Part shown: piece by piece, positions 25,423 through 34,450 of the stretch
Layout of the letters: every line of letters starts with the position of its first letter
Numbering within the stretch: position 1 is the first letter of the stretch
Assembly (NCBI RefSeq): GCF_000719775.1
Contig: NZ_JOHR01000001.1
Span: forward strand, 124,001-188,000
DNA length: 64,000 nt
Source: Streptomyces sp. NRRL F-5135
GTDB taxonomy: Bacteria; Actinomycetota; Actinomycetes; Streptomycetales; Streptomycetaceae
Direction of reading: 5' to 3'
Translations under genes and position numbers: made by a program
The notes under the pieces: generated by a model
The model's input: the letters and a program-made list of their open reading frames with translations, nothing else
Databases searched by the model: none
What the model was told of the DNA's origin: nothing

Positions 25423-26886
25423 ATGCCGTCCCCCCTGTTCGCGGACCGTCCCGCCCCGCGTCCCCACGAGCGGGACACGGTCGAAGCGCTGATCACGCAG
25501 ACCCGCCGGCTGCGGGGTGACGTGGACGCCGTGCGCCGGGACACCGCGGCCGACGAGGACGACGACGCGCTGTGGCGCTGGCAGCGCGCGCTCTGCGATC
25601 TGGCGGTGCACCAACTGGACGACCTGGGCGCACAGTTGGACCAGCTGAAGGCCGGGCGCCCGGACGGCACCGGCGTCGGCTCCGGACCCGTCGCCGACGC
25701 ACGGGGACCACAGGCGGCTCCCCCCGCCCATGGCCGGCCGTGTCCCGCGGCCCCCGGTGCCGCGCCGCCCGGGCGGGTCGGCAGCGCCGAGTGGAACCTG
25801 CTCACGGATGAGGTGAGCTGGTCGGACGAGCTGTACGCGATCTTCGGACGGCCGCCCGGGAGCGGGCCGTTGACCCTGGACGAACTCCCGTCCCTGGTCC
25901 ACCCCGACGACCAGCCGCTGCTCACCCAGATCGTCACCGACTGTCTGATCGACGGCAAACCCATCGACGGCGAGTTCCGCGTCGTCAGGGCGGACGGCCG
26001 GATCCGTACGGTGCACATGCGGGGCGAGCCGGTCCTCGACCCCGGGGGCTGCACCGCCTCGATGTGGGCGGTGCTCCGGGACATCAGCGAACTGCGGCAG
26101 GGCGAGCGGCTGGTGCGCGAGACCCGCGACCGGCTGCGGCAGGAGGAACAACTGGCCCGGACCGAGCACCGGATCGCGACCGAGGTGCAGGAGGCCGTCC
26201 TGCCCTCCTGGCGGGGCTCGGCGCAGCTTCCGCGCGGCGGCCCGGCCGTGCTGGACCTGGCCGCGCGCCAGCTGCCCGCTGCCTGCCCCACGGCGGTCGG
26301 GGGCGACTGGTACGACGCGCTCGAACTGCCCGGCGGCGACACCCTGCTCACCGTGGGCGAACTGACCGGACAGGGGGTGGCCACGGCCTCGTCCATGGCG
26401 ATGCTGCTGGGCGCGCTGCGGGGCATGGCGGTGGCGGGCATCGAGCCGGGGGCCCTGCTCGGCCATCTCGGCCAGCTGATCGACAGGGCGGAGCGGCCCG
26501 TGCTGGGCGGAGTCCTCTGTTCCCGCTTCCACCCCCCGACAGCCACCTTCTCCTGGGCGCAGGCGGGCCACCCCGCCCCGCTGCTGTTCCGCGACGGGAC
26601 GGGGTGTGCGCTGACCCCGGCGGACGGCGTGCTGCTGGGGGCGACCTCGGGGGCCGTCTACGAGCAGGCCGAGATCAGGCTGCTCCCCGGTGACCTGCTC
26701 GTGCTGCACACCGACGGACTCACGTGCGAGGGTGACGCGGCGGGCCGGGACCGGCTGCTGGCGCTGGCGCCCCACCTGGCCGGGGTCTCCACGGCACAGG
26801 AGGGTGCGGCGGTGGTCGCCGGGGCGTTCGCCGGAGCCGAACGCCTGGACGGCGCCAGTGTGATGGTCGCCAGGCTCCGCGGCTGA
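25423..26886 (+). CDS. PAS domain and PP2C/SpoIIE-type phosphatase
   Basis: This encodes 487 residues, cytosolic. Residues 1-95 are helical, then comes a Pro/Gly linker. A PAS domain follows (about 120-225: WNLLTDEVSWSDELYAIFG through MWAVLRDISELRQGE), then a coiled-coil signalling helix. The SpoIIE/PPM phosphatase domain (about 250-487) contains GGDWYDALELPGGDTLLTVGE, AGHPAPLL and LLVLHTDGL. The usual DVxGxG metal motif is altered to VGELTGQG, with Glu for the Asp, so activity may be weak or altered. Such proteins usually act on anti-sigma-factor antagonists. ATG at 25423 with CGGAG upstream. Confidence 0.85.
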   Translation: MPSPLFADRPAPRPHERDTVEALITQTRRLRGDVDAVRRDTAADEDDDALWRWQRALCDLAVHQLDDLGAQLDQLKAGRPDGTGVGSGPVADARGPQAAPPAHGRPCPAAPGAAPPGRVGSAEWNLLTDEVSWSDELYAIFGRPPGSGPLTLDELPSLVHPDDQPLLTQIVTDCLIDGKPIDGEFRVVRADGRIRTVHMRGEPVLDPGGCTASMWAVLRDISELRQGERLVRETRDRLRQEEQLARTEHRIATEVQEAVLPSWRGSAQLPRGGPAVLDLAARQLPAACPTAVGGDWYDALELPGGDTLLTVGELTGQGVATASSMAMLLGALRGMAVAGIEPGALLGHLGQLIDRAERPVLGGVLCSRFHPPTATFSWAQAGHPAPLLFRDGTGCALTPADGVLLGATSGAVYEQAEIRLLPGDLLVLHTDGLTCEGDAAGRDRLLALAPHLAGVSTAQEGAAVVAGAFAGAERLDGASVMVARLRG

Positions 26887-27038
26887 CCCCGCTCCCGCCG
26901 GTCACGGCCGGACAGCCGGCAGGGCCGGTCGCCGACCGTTGCCGCATGCCGTCGTCATGACCCGACGCGGCGAGCACGACCGCGACCGCGCGCGAGGACC
27001 GCGCCGGAACGGCACCGCCGCTCCGGACGCCCGCGCGC

Positions 27039-28532
27039 TCAGGCGTCGGCGAGTCCCGACTTCCTCACCGGGGCGCTCGGCAGGGCCTGTTCGATCTCCT
27101 CGCGCAGGTCCCGGATCTTCTCATGGGTCGCGTACCGGCCGGTCAGCCGGTACATCTCGCGCAGCCGGTGCCAGGTGCGGTGCGAGGAGGTCTCCCCCAT
27201 CGACACCAGCGCCAGTCTCGCGTACCGGTCGGCCTGTTCGGGGTCGTCCGCGATGAAGCAGGCGGCCGCCATCGAGATGTAGTCGAAGATCTTGGACCGC
27301 TGGCGGCCGCCGACCCGCAGCTCCAGCGCCTTCCTGGCGTGCCGCTGCGCCGTCGCCGCCGCCGAGGGTTCGTGGTCGGCGAGGGTACGGAACGCCAGCG
27401 CCTCCATTCCGTACAGATCGGCGTCGTCGAACATCTGCATCCAGCAGGGCGGCGGCACGTCCCCCTTGTCCGAGGCGAACAGTTCCTCCGCCTCCCCGAG
27501 GGCCCGGCGCATCGCCTGGCCGCGTCCCCTGGAGGCCTCGGCCCATGCCTCGATCGTGCGGAGCATGGCCCGGGTCCGCGGCAGGGTCCGGTCGCCGGAG
27601 CCCGACTCGGCCAGCTTCATCAGGTCGAGCGCCTCGTCGGGCCGGCCGAGGTGGATCATCTGGCGGGCCGCTCTGGACAGCGCCTCGCCCGCGCGCGGTC
27701 GGTCCCCGCCCTCGCGTGCCGCGTGCGCGGCGATGATGAAGTACTTCTGGGCGGTCGGTTCCAGGCCGATGTCGTGGGACATCCAGCCGGCCAGGACGGC
27801 GAGGTTGGCGGCGACGCCCCACAGGCGCCGCTGGAGATGGTCGGGGTGGCGGTAGGCGAGCATGCCGCCCACCTCGTTGAGCTGGCCCACCACGGCCTTG
27901 CGCTGGAGTCCGCCGCCGCGTGCGGCGTCCCAGGCGCGGAACACCTCGACGGAGTGCTCGAGGGCCTCGATCTCCTGAGAGCCGATGGGGGCGGCCTCGT
28001 AGCGGTCGGACCCGGCGAGTTCGGCGTGCAGGGGGTCGTCGAGCCGGGGGGCGTCGGAGGACAGTACGGGGTCGGAGTGCAGCCAGTCGTGCATGGCAGT
28101 GGTGATTGCTGAGCCCGCGGTGAGCGCTGCACCCGCGCCCACCAAGCCGCGTCGGTTGAGCATGAGGTCCATTCCCGTGAATTCGGTGAGGACCGCCGCC
28201 GTGCGGTCGGGAGCCCACGGGAGGGCGTCGGGGTTGTCGGTCTTCCCGGCGTCCCGTCGTCTCCCCGCGCGCCCGCTCCGTACGAACCCGAGGTCCTCGA
28301 TGGTCACGACACGGCCGAGCCGCTCGGTGAACAGGGCCACCAGCACACGCGGCACGGGATCGCGCGGGGTCTCCCCCATGTCGATCCAACGCCGCACCCG
28401 CGAGGTGTCGGTGGCCAGCTGAGGGTGGCCCATGGCCGCCGCCTGCCGGTTCACCAGCCGCGCGAGTTCGCCCTTGGACCAGCCGGCCAGGCCGAACAGA
28501 TCCGACAGACGGGTGTTGGGTTCTCCGCTCAC
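27039..28532 (-). CDS. nsdA: NsdA-family developmental/antibiotic regulator
   Basis: This encodes 497 residues. The N-terminal 90 residues are an XRE-like DNA-binding region (NTRLSDLFGLAGWSKGELAR and TDTSRVRRWIDMGE). The rest is helical with TPR-like repeats (SAITTAMHDWLHSDP onward; EALSRAARQMIHLGRPDEAL). This matches from memory S. coelicolor NsdA (SCO5582), a repressor of sporulation and antibiotic production, and its NsdB relative. The GTG at 28532 begins VSGEPNTRLSDLF, with GGGGG upstream; the longer frame reads through the spacer. Direct repeats and a large hairpin lie upstream. Ortholog identity (NsdA versus NsdB) is inferred. Confidence 0.8.
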   Translation of the reverse strand: MSGEPNTRLSDLFGLAGWSKGELARLVNRQAAAMGHPQLATDTSRVRRWIDMGETPRDPVPRVLVALFTERLGRVVTIEDLGFVRSGRAGRRRDAGKTDNPDALPWAPDRTAAVLTEFTGMDLMLNRRGLVGAGAALTAGSAITTAMHDWLHSDPVLSSDAPRLDDPLHAELAGSDRYEAAPIGSQEIEALEHSVEVFRAWDAARGGGLQRKAVVGQLNEVGGMLAYRHPDHLQRRLWGVAANLAVLAGWMSHDIGLEPTAQKYFIIAAHAAREGGDRPRAGEALSRAARQMIHLGRPDEALDLMKLAESGSGDRTLPRTRAMLRTIEAWAEASRGRGQAMRRALGEAEELFASDKGDVPPPCWMQMFDDADLYGMEALAFRTLADHEPSAAATAQRHARKALELRVGGRQRSKIFDYISMAAACFIADDPEQADRYARLALVSMGETSSHRTWHRLREMYRLTGRYATHEKIRDLREEIEQALPSAPVRKSGLADA

Positions 28533-28593
28533 GTCAAGCCCCCAGGTTCTCGGCTGCCTTGACAGTAGCCCCGGGTCAGGGGGCGGGCGACTA

Positions 28594-28615
28594 TTCGCCA
28601 GGGTTTCGCCAGGGT
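28594..28615. repeat. 11 bp direct repeat upstream of nsdA
   Basis: TTCGCCAGGGT occurs twice back to back (28594 and 28605) with a degenerate third copy at 28616. The 11 bp period places copies on one DNA face. They lie 60-85 bp upstream of the nsdA start and are an operator candidate. Confidence 0.6.
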
Positions 28616-28661
28616 CCGCCAGATGGTGTGCCACCCGCGCGGGGGTGTGGAGTAGGAACGC

Positions 28662-28724
28662 GTCACCCCGGCCCGGCGGCCGGACCGTACTCCCCAGGGT
28701 GCTGGGGCCGCCGGGCCGGGTGAC
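28662..28724. other. Long inverted repeat, about 19 bp stem, between nsdA and kinase-fold gene
   Basis: Bases 28662-28681 pair with 28706-28724, with one unpaired C, around a 24-base loop that itself contains CCCCAG/CTGGGG. It lies 41 bp before the plus-strand ATG and 130 bp before the nsdA start. It could be a leader attenuator, a transcriptional insulator or a small RNA. Confidence 0.7.
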
Positions 28725-28765
28725 GCCGTCAACTCGTCGGCGCGCGAAGGGATCTGTTTCGCCTC

Positions 28766-29887
28766 ATGTACACAGCATCGTCCTCCGTGTCCGCCCCGCC
28801 CCGGTCGCCGCGCACCGCCGCCCCGAGCAGCGGTCCGTATCTCGACCCCCACCACGCAGGCCGGAACCGGCGTTGGGCGGGAGCTGTCACCCAACCCCTC
28901 AGCGGGAGAATCGACGTGTCGGGGCCCCAGGGCGCGCAGTTGCGGATGGCGATCGCCTCGGTGCACCGGATCTGTCCGGAGTTCAAACCGGCGCAGGTGC
29001 TGCGCCGGAGCGGCCGCTCGGTCCTGCTGGTGGGGACGGCGGGACGCACCACCGCGGTCGCCAAGTGCCTGCTGGACCACTCGCCGGTGTGGACGGAGCG
29101 GTTCCGGCACGAAATAGCGTCGTACCGCGCCTTCGTCCGGCACCGCCCGCCGGTTCGGGCGCCCCGGCTGATCGCGGCGGATCCGGAGAACTGCGTCCTC
29201 GTGATCGAACGGATGCCGGGGCGGGCCGCTGCCCTGGCCCGCCATCCGGCCGAGGCCCCGCCCCGCGCCGACATCCGGACGGCGGTGGGCGCCGTCCACC
29301 GGCTCAATGCGTGGCGCCCGCCGGCCGGTATGTTCGGCGCGCCCCTCGACTACGCGCCCAGGATCGCCCGTTACCACGAGCTGGGCCTGTTCACGGACCG
29401 GGACCTGGGCGACCTTCAGAAACTGCTGCACGGCCTCGCGATCGGCAAGCAGGGCATGAGCCAGTTCTGTCACGGGGACGCTCTGCTGTCCAACGTCCTG
29501 CTCTCGCCCGCGGGCCCGGTGCTCGTCGACTGGGAGCACGCCGGCTGGTACCTGCCGGGTTACGACCTGGCCACGCTGTGGGCGGTGTTGGGGGACGCGC
29601 CCGCGGAGCGGAAGCGGATCAGCCGGCTCGCGCAGGACCCGGGACCGGCCGCCCGGGACGCGTTCCTGGTCAATCTGATGCTGGTGCTGACCCGGGAGAT
29701 CCGGATGTACGAGACGGCGGTGCAGCGCGCGCTGCGGGAGACGACGGCTCCCGGTGCGGCTCCGGCGTCCGCGCAGGCCCGGACCGGTCCGCCGGCGGGC
29801 GAGGAGCAGCGGCTGCTGCTGCGACGGCTGCACGACGACTGCGCGATGGCGCGTCGAGCGGTGCGGGCGGCGGTCGGTACCCGCTGA
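28766..29887 (+). CDS. Aminoglycoside phosphotransferase/choline kinase-fold protein
   Basis: This encodes 373 residues, cytosolic, with a disordered N-terminus of about 55 residues. The kinase-like fold shows the nucleotide-lobe Lys in VAKCLLDHS. The catalytic loop is [13 protein letters not shown] and the metal motif VDWEHAG, which replaces the usual DFE/DWE. The family phosphorylates small hydroxyl compounds (antibiotics, choline, sugars); the substrate is unknown. The ATG at 28766 is used, though an internal start near residue 50 is conceivable. It is divergent from nsdA across 233 bp. Confidence 0.8.
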   Translation: MYTASSSVSAPPRSPRTAAPSSGPYLDPHHAGRNRRWAGAVTQPLSGRIDVSGPQGAQLRMAIASVHRICPEFKPAQVLRRSGRSVLLVGTAGRTTAVAKCLLDHSPVWTERFRHEIASYRAFVRHRPPVRAPRLIAADPENCVLVIERMPGRAAALARHPAEAPPRADIRTAVGAVHRLNAWRPPAGMFGAPLDYAPRIARYHELGLFTDRDLGDLQKLLHGLAIGKQGMSQFCHGDALLSNVLLSPAGPVLVDWEHAGWYLPGYDLATLWAVLGDAPAERKRISRLAQDPGPAARDAFLVNLMLVLTREIRMYETAVQRALRETTAPGAAPASAQARTGPPAGEEQRLLLRRLHDDCAMARRAVRAAVGTR

Positions 29888-29947
29888 CGGCCGTCGGGAC
29901 GCGGGCCCGCTACCGGGAGGCCGACGGATGACGGCGACGGCGACGGC

Positions 29948-29980
29948 GGAGTGACCGGTATCCGGTCATTGGTTCACTCC
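29948..29980. other. Overlapping inverted repeats in the spacer before the amidase gene
   Basis: Two 7 bp stems compete for the same bases: GGAGTGA/TCACTCC (29948-29954 with 29974-29980) and TGACCGG/CCGGTCA (29952-29958 with 29962-29968). It could terminate the upstream gene or act as an operator. Confidence 0.5.
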
Positions 29981-30091
29981 TCCGACGCCCCGCAGGCCCG
30001 CGCGCCGCCGTGGCGGAAACGCCCGTAAGAGGCCGTCCCCCACCTCTCCCACCGACGCGTTGACGTGCGAAGTCCTCCCGGTGGCGCCTCA

Positions 30092-30120
30092 TTGACGGAT
30101 CGTCCGGGACCCGGTACGTC
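30092..30120 (+). promoter_or_regulatory. Candidate promoter of the amidase gene
   Basis: TTGACG (30092-30097), 17 bp spacer, TACGTC (30115-30120). The predicted leader is about 50 bases. Confidence 0.4.
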
Positions 30121-30176
30121 TGTACTCCAGCCGACCCGGCAGGTCCGTCGCGCAGCACTCGTCACCGGAGGCCGCA

Positions 30177-32204
30177 TTGCACGGTTACCCCTCTCCTCGC
30201 CCGAGAACTTCCCGCAGACGTGTGCTGGGCGCGGGCGGTGTCATGGCGTCCGTCGCCCTTCTGCTGCCTCTCGTCTCGGCCGGGCCCTCGGCCACCGCCG
30301 AGCGGCCGGACAGCGGCACACTGCAACAGGAGTTCACCGCCGCCGCCGAGCGCCATCGGGTGCCTTCGAGCGTGCTGCTCGGTGTCTCGTACCTCCAGTC
30401 CCGCTGGGACACCCATCGTGGCGCCCCCAGCGTCAGCGGCGGCTACGGGCCGATGCATCTGACCGACGCGCGCACCGCGCTCGCCGAGGCGCCGCACCAC
30501 GCGGACGGCACGGAGGACGCCCGCGGTGACACCTCCCGGCCGCCGAAGACCGGGGAAGAGGCCGGAAAACGCGCCGTCCGGGCCGCCGCTCCGCCCGGCG
30601 GGAACACCTTTCCCGCGCGACTGCGCACCGTGGACCGCGCGGCCGCACTCACCGGGCTGCCCGCCCGCGCGTTGCGCGAGAACCCCGCCGCGAACATCGA
30701 GGGCGGCGCCGCGCTGCTGGCCGCGGCGCAGCGGGAACTGAAGCGGCCGCCGAGCCCGGATCCCGCGGACTGGTACGCGGCGGTCGCCCGGTTCTCCGGA
30801 GCCGACGACGCCGCCACCGCCACGGCCTACGCCGACGACGTCTACGCGGTGATCAGGAAGGGCGAGCGGCGGACGACGGACAGCGGACAACGCGTGGCGC
30901 TGCGCGCGGAGCCGGGCGTCGCGCCGGACCGCGCGGAGGTAGCACGGCTCGGCCTGCGCCGGACCGCGGGTTCGGGTCCGGGTTCGACGGAGTGCCCGCG
31001 TACCGTCGCCTGCGAGTGGGTCCCGGCGCCGTACGAGGAATTCGGGGACGGCGACTACGGCAACCACGACAAGGCGGACCGGCCGGCGTCCCAGTCCGTC
31101 CGCTACATCGTCATCCACGACACCGAGGGCTCCTGGGACACCACCCTCAAGCTGATCAAGGACCCGACGTATGTGTCGTGGCACTACACGCTGCGCTCCT
31201 CCGACGGGCACATCGCCCAGCACGTGGCCGGCCAGGACGTGGCCTGGCACGCCGGGAACTGGTACGTCAACTCGAAGTCCATCGGGCTCGAACACGAGGG
31301 GTTCCTCGCCGCGCCGGACGCCTGGTACACGGAGGCGATGTACCGCACCTCCGCCCGGCTGGTGAGGTACCTGGCGCAGCGGTACGGCATCCCGCTCGAC
31401 CGGCGCCACATCATCGGCCACGACAATGTGCCGGGCACGACCGCCGCGTCGATCCCCGGGATGCACACCGACCCGGGCCCGTACTGGGACTGGGCGCACT
31501 ACTTCGAGCTGCTCGGCAAGCCGTTCGAGGCACCCGGGCACGCGGGGCCCCGGGAGGCGGCCCCGGCGGTGGTGACGATCCGGCCCGACTACCCGGCGCA
31601 CAAGCCTCCGTACACGGGCTGCGAGAAGGCGGGCCAGGCGTGTGCTCCGCACGGCTCGGGAGCGGTACGGCTGCACACCGCGCCGGACGAGAACGCGCCG
31701 CTGGTGAAGGACATCGGCCTGCGGCCCGGCGGCGGGGATTCCACGACCGACGTCAATGACCTGGGGGCGCGTGCCTCGACCGGTCAGAGCTACGCGGTCG
31801 CCGGCCGTCGGGGCGACTGGAGGGCGATCTGGTACCTGGGGCAGAAGGCGTGGTTCCACGATCCGCGCTCGGCTCCCACGGCGGTGGCCTCGCGGGCGCG
31901 GGTGCTGACGCCGAAGGCCGGGCTCGCGGAGGTGCCGGTGTACGGGCGCGCGTACCCGGAGGCGGCCGCGTACCCGCCGGACGTACCGGTGCAGACGGTC
32001 TCGCCCCTCCCTTACAAGCTGCTCGCCGGGCAGCGGTACGTGGTCGGGGACCGGGGGCCGGGCGAGTACCTGTACGCGCCGACCTTCGACATCGCGCGGC
32101 ACCGGGTGGTGCGGGGCGAGGAGCTGTACTACGAGATCCAGTTCGGGCACCGGATCGCCTATGTGAAGGCCGCCGACGTGGAGGTGCGGTCGGCGGGCCG
32201 CTGA
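30177..32204 (+). CDS. Tat-exported N-acetylmuramoyl-L-alanine amidase
   Basis: This encodes 675 residues. The TTG start at 30177 is supported by GGAGG 5 bases upstream. A twin-arginine signal (about 10-42: TSRRRVLGAGGVMASVALLL) is followed by a helical lysozyme-like segment (50-225: SSVLLGVSYLQSRWD). The zinc Amidase_2 domain (about 300-450) has IVIHDTEGSWDT, SWHYTLRSSDGHIAQHV, SIGLEHEGF and HIIGHDNVPGT, with the His/Asp ligand set ending in MHTDPGPYWDW. SH3-like C-terminal repeats (about 480-675) may bind the wall. It should cleave the lactyl-amide bond of peptidoglycan outside the cell. Confidence 0.9.
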   Translation: MHGYPSPRPRTSRRRVLGAGGVMASVALLLPLVSAGPSATAERPDSGTLQQEFTAAAERHRVPSSVLLGVSYLQSRWDTHRGAPSVSGGYGPMHLTDARTALAEAPHHADGTEDARGDTSRPPKTGEEAGKRAVRAAAPPGGNTFPARLRTVDRAAALTGLPARALRENPAANIEGGAALLAAAQRELKRPPSPDPADWYAAVARFSGADDAATATAYADDVYAVIRKGERRTTDSGQRVALRAEPGVAPDRAEVARLGLRRTAGSGPGSTECPRTVACEWVPAPYEEFGDGDYGNHDKADRPASQSVRYIVIHDTEGSWDTTLKLIKDPTYVSWHYTLRSSDGHIAQHVAGQDVAWHAGNWYVNSKSIGLEHEGFLAAPDAWYTEAMYRTSARLVRYLAQRYGIPLDRRHIIGHDNVPGTTAASIPGMHTDPGPYWDWAHYFELLGKPFEAPGHAGPREAAPAVVTIRPDYPAHKPPYTGCEKAGQACAPHGSGAVRLHTAPDENAPLVKDIGLRPGGGDSTTDVNDLGARASTGQSYAVAGRRGDWRAIWYLGQKAWFHDPRSAPTAVASRARVLTPKAGLAEVPVYGRAYPEAAAYPPDVPVQTVSPLPYKLLAGQRYVVGDRGPGEYLYAPTFDIARHRVVRGEELYYEIQFGHRIAYVKAADVEVRSAGR

Positions 32205-32226
32205 GCGAACGGCGGCCCTCGCGGGG

Positions 32227-32267
32227 GCCGGGTGTCGCCGGGCACGGGGGACCCGACGACACCCGGC
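32227..32267. terminator. Perfect 11 bp bidirectional hairpin
   Basis: GCCGGGTGTCG (32227-32237) pairs fully with 32257-32267 around a 19-base loop in the convergent spacer between the amidase and baeRF genes. Confidence 0.55.
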
Positions 32268-32351
32268 GGGGCCCGCGGGCCGGCCCGACGGCCAAGGTCC
32301 GGGGCACCCGCGGGTCGTGACGCACCGGCCGGGTCGGTCAGCGGGCGGTCG

Positions 32352-33461
32352 TCAGTAGCGCAGGATCGCGGCGATGTGCTCGTGCTCGGCGAGCGTGCTG
32401 TCCGGCAGGAACACCACCTCCGCGCTGCCGTCCAGCGCGGTCTCGACCAGTTCGTCGACGATGTCGTCCCGTACGTCCGGCCGCGTCGCGGTCTCGTCGT
32501 TCACCGGCACCAGGTGGCCGTCGCAGACCCGTACCGTCCGGCGGTAGTGCTCTTCGAGCGCGACCAGGTCGGCCCGTTTCTCCCGCACCGACTCCCACAC
32601 CTCGTCGAGCCCGGCGGCGAAGGTGCGCCGGCTCTTGGCGTCGCCGAGCCGGTCCAGCACCTCGCGCCGCTGCCGCCGGGCGTGGTCCTCGACCACCGGT
32701 CGCAGCTCCCTGCGCAGGACCGGGGCGGGACCGTCCACGAGGCCGCCCTTGGCCAGTCGCCCGGCCGCCTGGGAGACGGCGTTGCCCGCCTCCGCCAGCA
32801 ACGCGAGCGCGGGCGGGAGGCCGACCAGGTGCAACGGCCGGGGCCTGCGCGCGAGTACCGCGCGCACCGCGTCGTCCACGGACCGCAGGAACCGGCGGGT
32901 CTCCTCGTCGGTGAAGGTGCTCGGTGTGTCGCCGACGCGCTCCTCCCGCTCGACGTCCCAGGTCTCCGTCGGCGCGGTCATGGGGAAGCCGTCGCCCCGG
33001 TGCTCCTGGAGCGACTCGCCCGTGCCGCTCCACAGCGTGGCCCGGTCGGCGGCGACCCCCAGCGCCCAGTACGGCCGGGACTGGGCGAAGGCCGCGACCA
33101 GGTTGCGGGTGAGGTAGGAATCGGAGAACACGACCCGAGTGGGGACCTCGCGCGGGAGGTACCAGACGCGGTGCTCGTCGGCGTCCGCGTGGATCAGCAG
33201 TCCGTCGAGCAGGAGGCGTGCCTCGACGGACGCGACCGCACGGCCGAGCTGGGTCTGGACGGCGGCCCGGGTGCGCCGGTCCACCTTCGGGTCGGACTCG
33301 AGCCGGCGCTCGGCCTCGGCGAGGAGGTTGCGCAATTGGACCGCGTCGCGTTCGCCCCGCGGGTCGCGCCGGTGCGTGGGCATGGTCAGGGATACCGCCG
33401 GGTACGGGCGCGGGGCGCGCAGCTCGCGCAGGACCTCGGGCGTCAGAACGTTGCTGTCCAT
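32352..33461 (-). CDS. baeRF-family protein (bacterial release-factor-like)
   Basis: This encodes 369 residues, cytosolic. It fits the bacterial archaeo-eukaryotic release factor-like (baeRF) families. The N-terminus is MDSNVLTPEVLRELRAPRPYPAVSLTMPTH, the middle holds PLHLVGLPPALALLAEA, and the C-terminal domain ends VVFLPDSTLAEHEHIAAILRY, the usual last motif. The family is predicted, not proven, to act at ribosomes, possibly in rescue or antiphage settings. The catalytic GGQ of true release factors is not present. The ATG at 33461 has AAGGGA 5 bases upstream; the frame is open to 33725 but reads a low-complexity leader. Confidence 0.75.
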   Translation of the reverse strand: MDSNVLTPEVLRELRAPRPYPAVSLTMPTHRRDPRGERDAVQLRNLLAEAERRLESDPKVDRRTRAAVQTQLGRAVASVEARLLLDGLLIHADADEHRVWYLPREVPTRVVFSDSYLTRNLVAAFAQSRPYWALGVAADRATLWSGTGESLQEHRGDGFPMTAPTETWDVEREERVGDTPSTFTDEETRRFLRSVDDAVRAVLARRPRPLHLVGLPPALALLAEAGNAVSQAAGRLAKGGLVDGPAPVLRRELRPVVEDHARRQRREVLDRLGDAKSRRTFAAGLDEVWESVREKRADLVALEEHYRRTVRVCDGHLVPVNDETATRPDVRDDIVDELVETALDGSAEVVFLPDSTLAEHEHIAAILRY

Positions 33462-33766
33462 GCTGTCCCTTCGCTCGGTGGAGGCCGGCGGCGGACGGAG
33501 GAGGACCGGTGCGGGCCTGGCGGGCACATGCCCATTTTCCTCGATACCGCCCGGTTCCGCAGCGGGACGCCGCTTCGGCGCGGCGGGGCCCGCCAGGACA
33601 CGACGGGACGGAACTCGACAGCAGGGGCCCCCGGGGGGCGAAAGCGCGTCGGCCCCGTGTACGCCGGGCGCCCGTGTGGGCCACGGGGGCCACGGGCCCA
33701 CCGGGTCCGTCGTCACTCGTGACACTTCGGCGCCCGCCGAAACGACCGGATCCTAGGCTGCCGCTC
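33462..33766. other. 305 bp divergent spacer with inverted repeats
   Basis: It contains a 7 bp stem GTGGGCC/GGCCCAC (33676-33682 with 33695-33701) and the 12 bp palindrome GTCACTCGTGAC (33712-33723), an operator candidate. I found no convincing -35/-10 pair. Confidence 0.45.
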
Positions 33767-34450
33767 ATGCACACAGCACCTCCCAGCGCCTTGTCCGCGA
33801 AGACCGCCGCCACCCATCTGCCGATCGAGCCGAGCATCCTGTACTTCGGGACGCCCGTGGTGCTCCTGTCGACGGAGAACGAGGACGGCTCGTTCAATCT
33901 CGCCCCGATGTCCTCCGCGTGGGCGCTCGGACAGACGGTCGTGATCGGCCTGGGCCGCGAGGGGCAGACCGCGTACAACCTCGGCAGCCGGCCCGACCTG
34001 GTCATCAGCCTGCCGGCCCCCGCCCAGTGGGCGGCGGTGGAGAGGCTGGCGCCGCTGACCGGCCGGAATCCCGTGCCCGCGACCAAGGCCGAGGGCTGCC
34101 GCTTCGAGCCGGACAAGTTCGCCGCGGCGGGGCTGACGGCCGAACCGTCCCACCTGGTCCGGCCGCCCCGCGTCGCCGAATGCCCGATCCAGCTGGAGGC
34201 CCGCGCCGAGCGGGTGCGGCCGGACGTCTCCGGGGAGTTCGTCATCGTCGAGACCCTCGTGCACAAGGTCCACGCCGATCCGCGCGTCGTCGTCCCGGGC
34301 ACCGACCACATCGACCCCGCCGCCTGGAGCCCCCTCGTCTACAACTTCCGCCACTACTTCGGGCTCGGCCCGGAACTCGGCCGTTCCTACCGTTCCCGGA
34401 CACCCGGCGGCGGGCACGACGCGTCCGCTCAGTCCCCGGTGAACACGTAA
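33767..34450 (+). CDS. Flavin reductase-like domain protein
   Basis: This encodes 227 residues of the FMN-binding split-barrel flavin reductase family. Features include ILYFGTPVVLLSTENEDGSFNLAPMSSAWALG at the N-terminus and IVETLVHKVH near the C-terminus, the latter typical of proteins that bind FMN as dimers. It may reduce flavin for a partner oxygenase or bind FMN alone; no partner is adjacent. The ATG at 33767 is the only reasonable start. The 3' end overlaps the convergent GH95 gene by 22 bp. Confidence 0.82.
   Translation: MHTAPPSALSAKTAATHLPIEPSILYFGTPVVLLSTENEDGSFNLAPMSSAWALGQTVVIGLGREGQTAYNLGSRPDLVISLPAPAQWAAVERLAPLTGRNPVPATKAEGCRFEPDKFAAAGLTAEPSHLVRPPRVAECPIQLEARAERVRPDVSGEFVIVETLVHKVHADPRVVVPGTDHIDPAAWSPLVYNFRHYFGLGPELGRSYRSRTPGGGHDASAQSPVNT

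Noticed and set aside
28529..29833. A long minus-strand frame covering the kinase-fold gene
   Set aside because: Antisense to a protein with a clear HGD/DWE kinase signature and no domain of its own.
30092..30176. A c-di-AMP (ydaO) riboswitch before the amidase gene, as found before some Streptomyces wall hydrolases
   Set aside because: The leader of about 50 bases is too short and the conserved motifs are absent.
32352..34450. A defence island around the baeRF gene
   Set aside because: Neighbours are an amidase, a flavin reductase and a fucosidase; no nuclease, helicase or toxin gene accompanies it.
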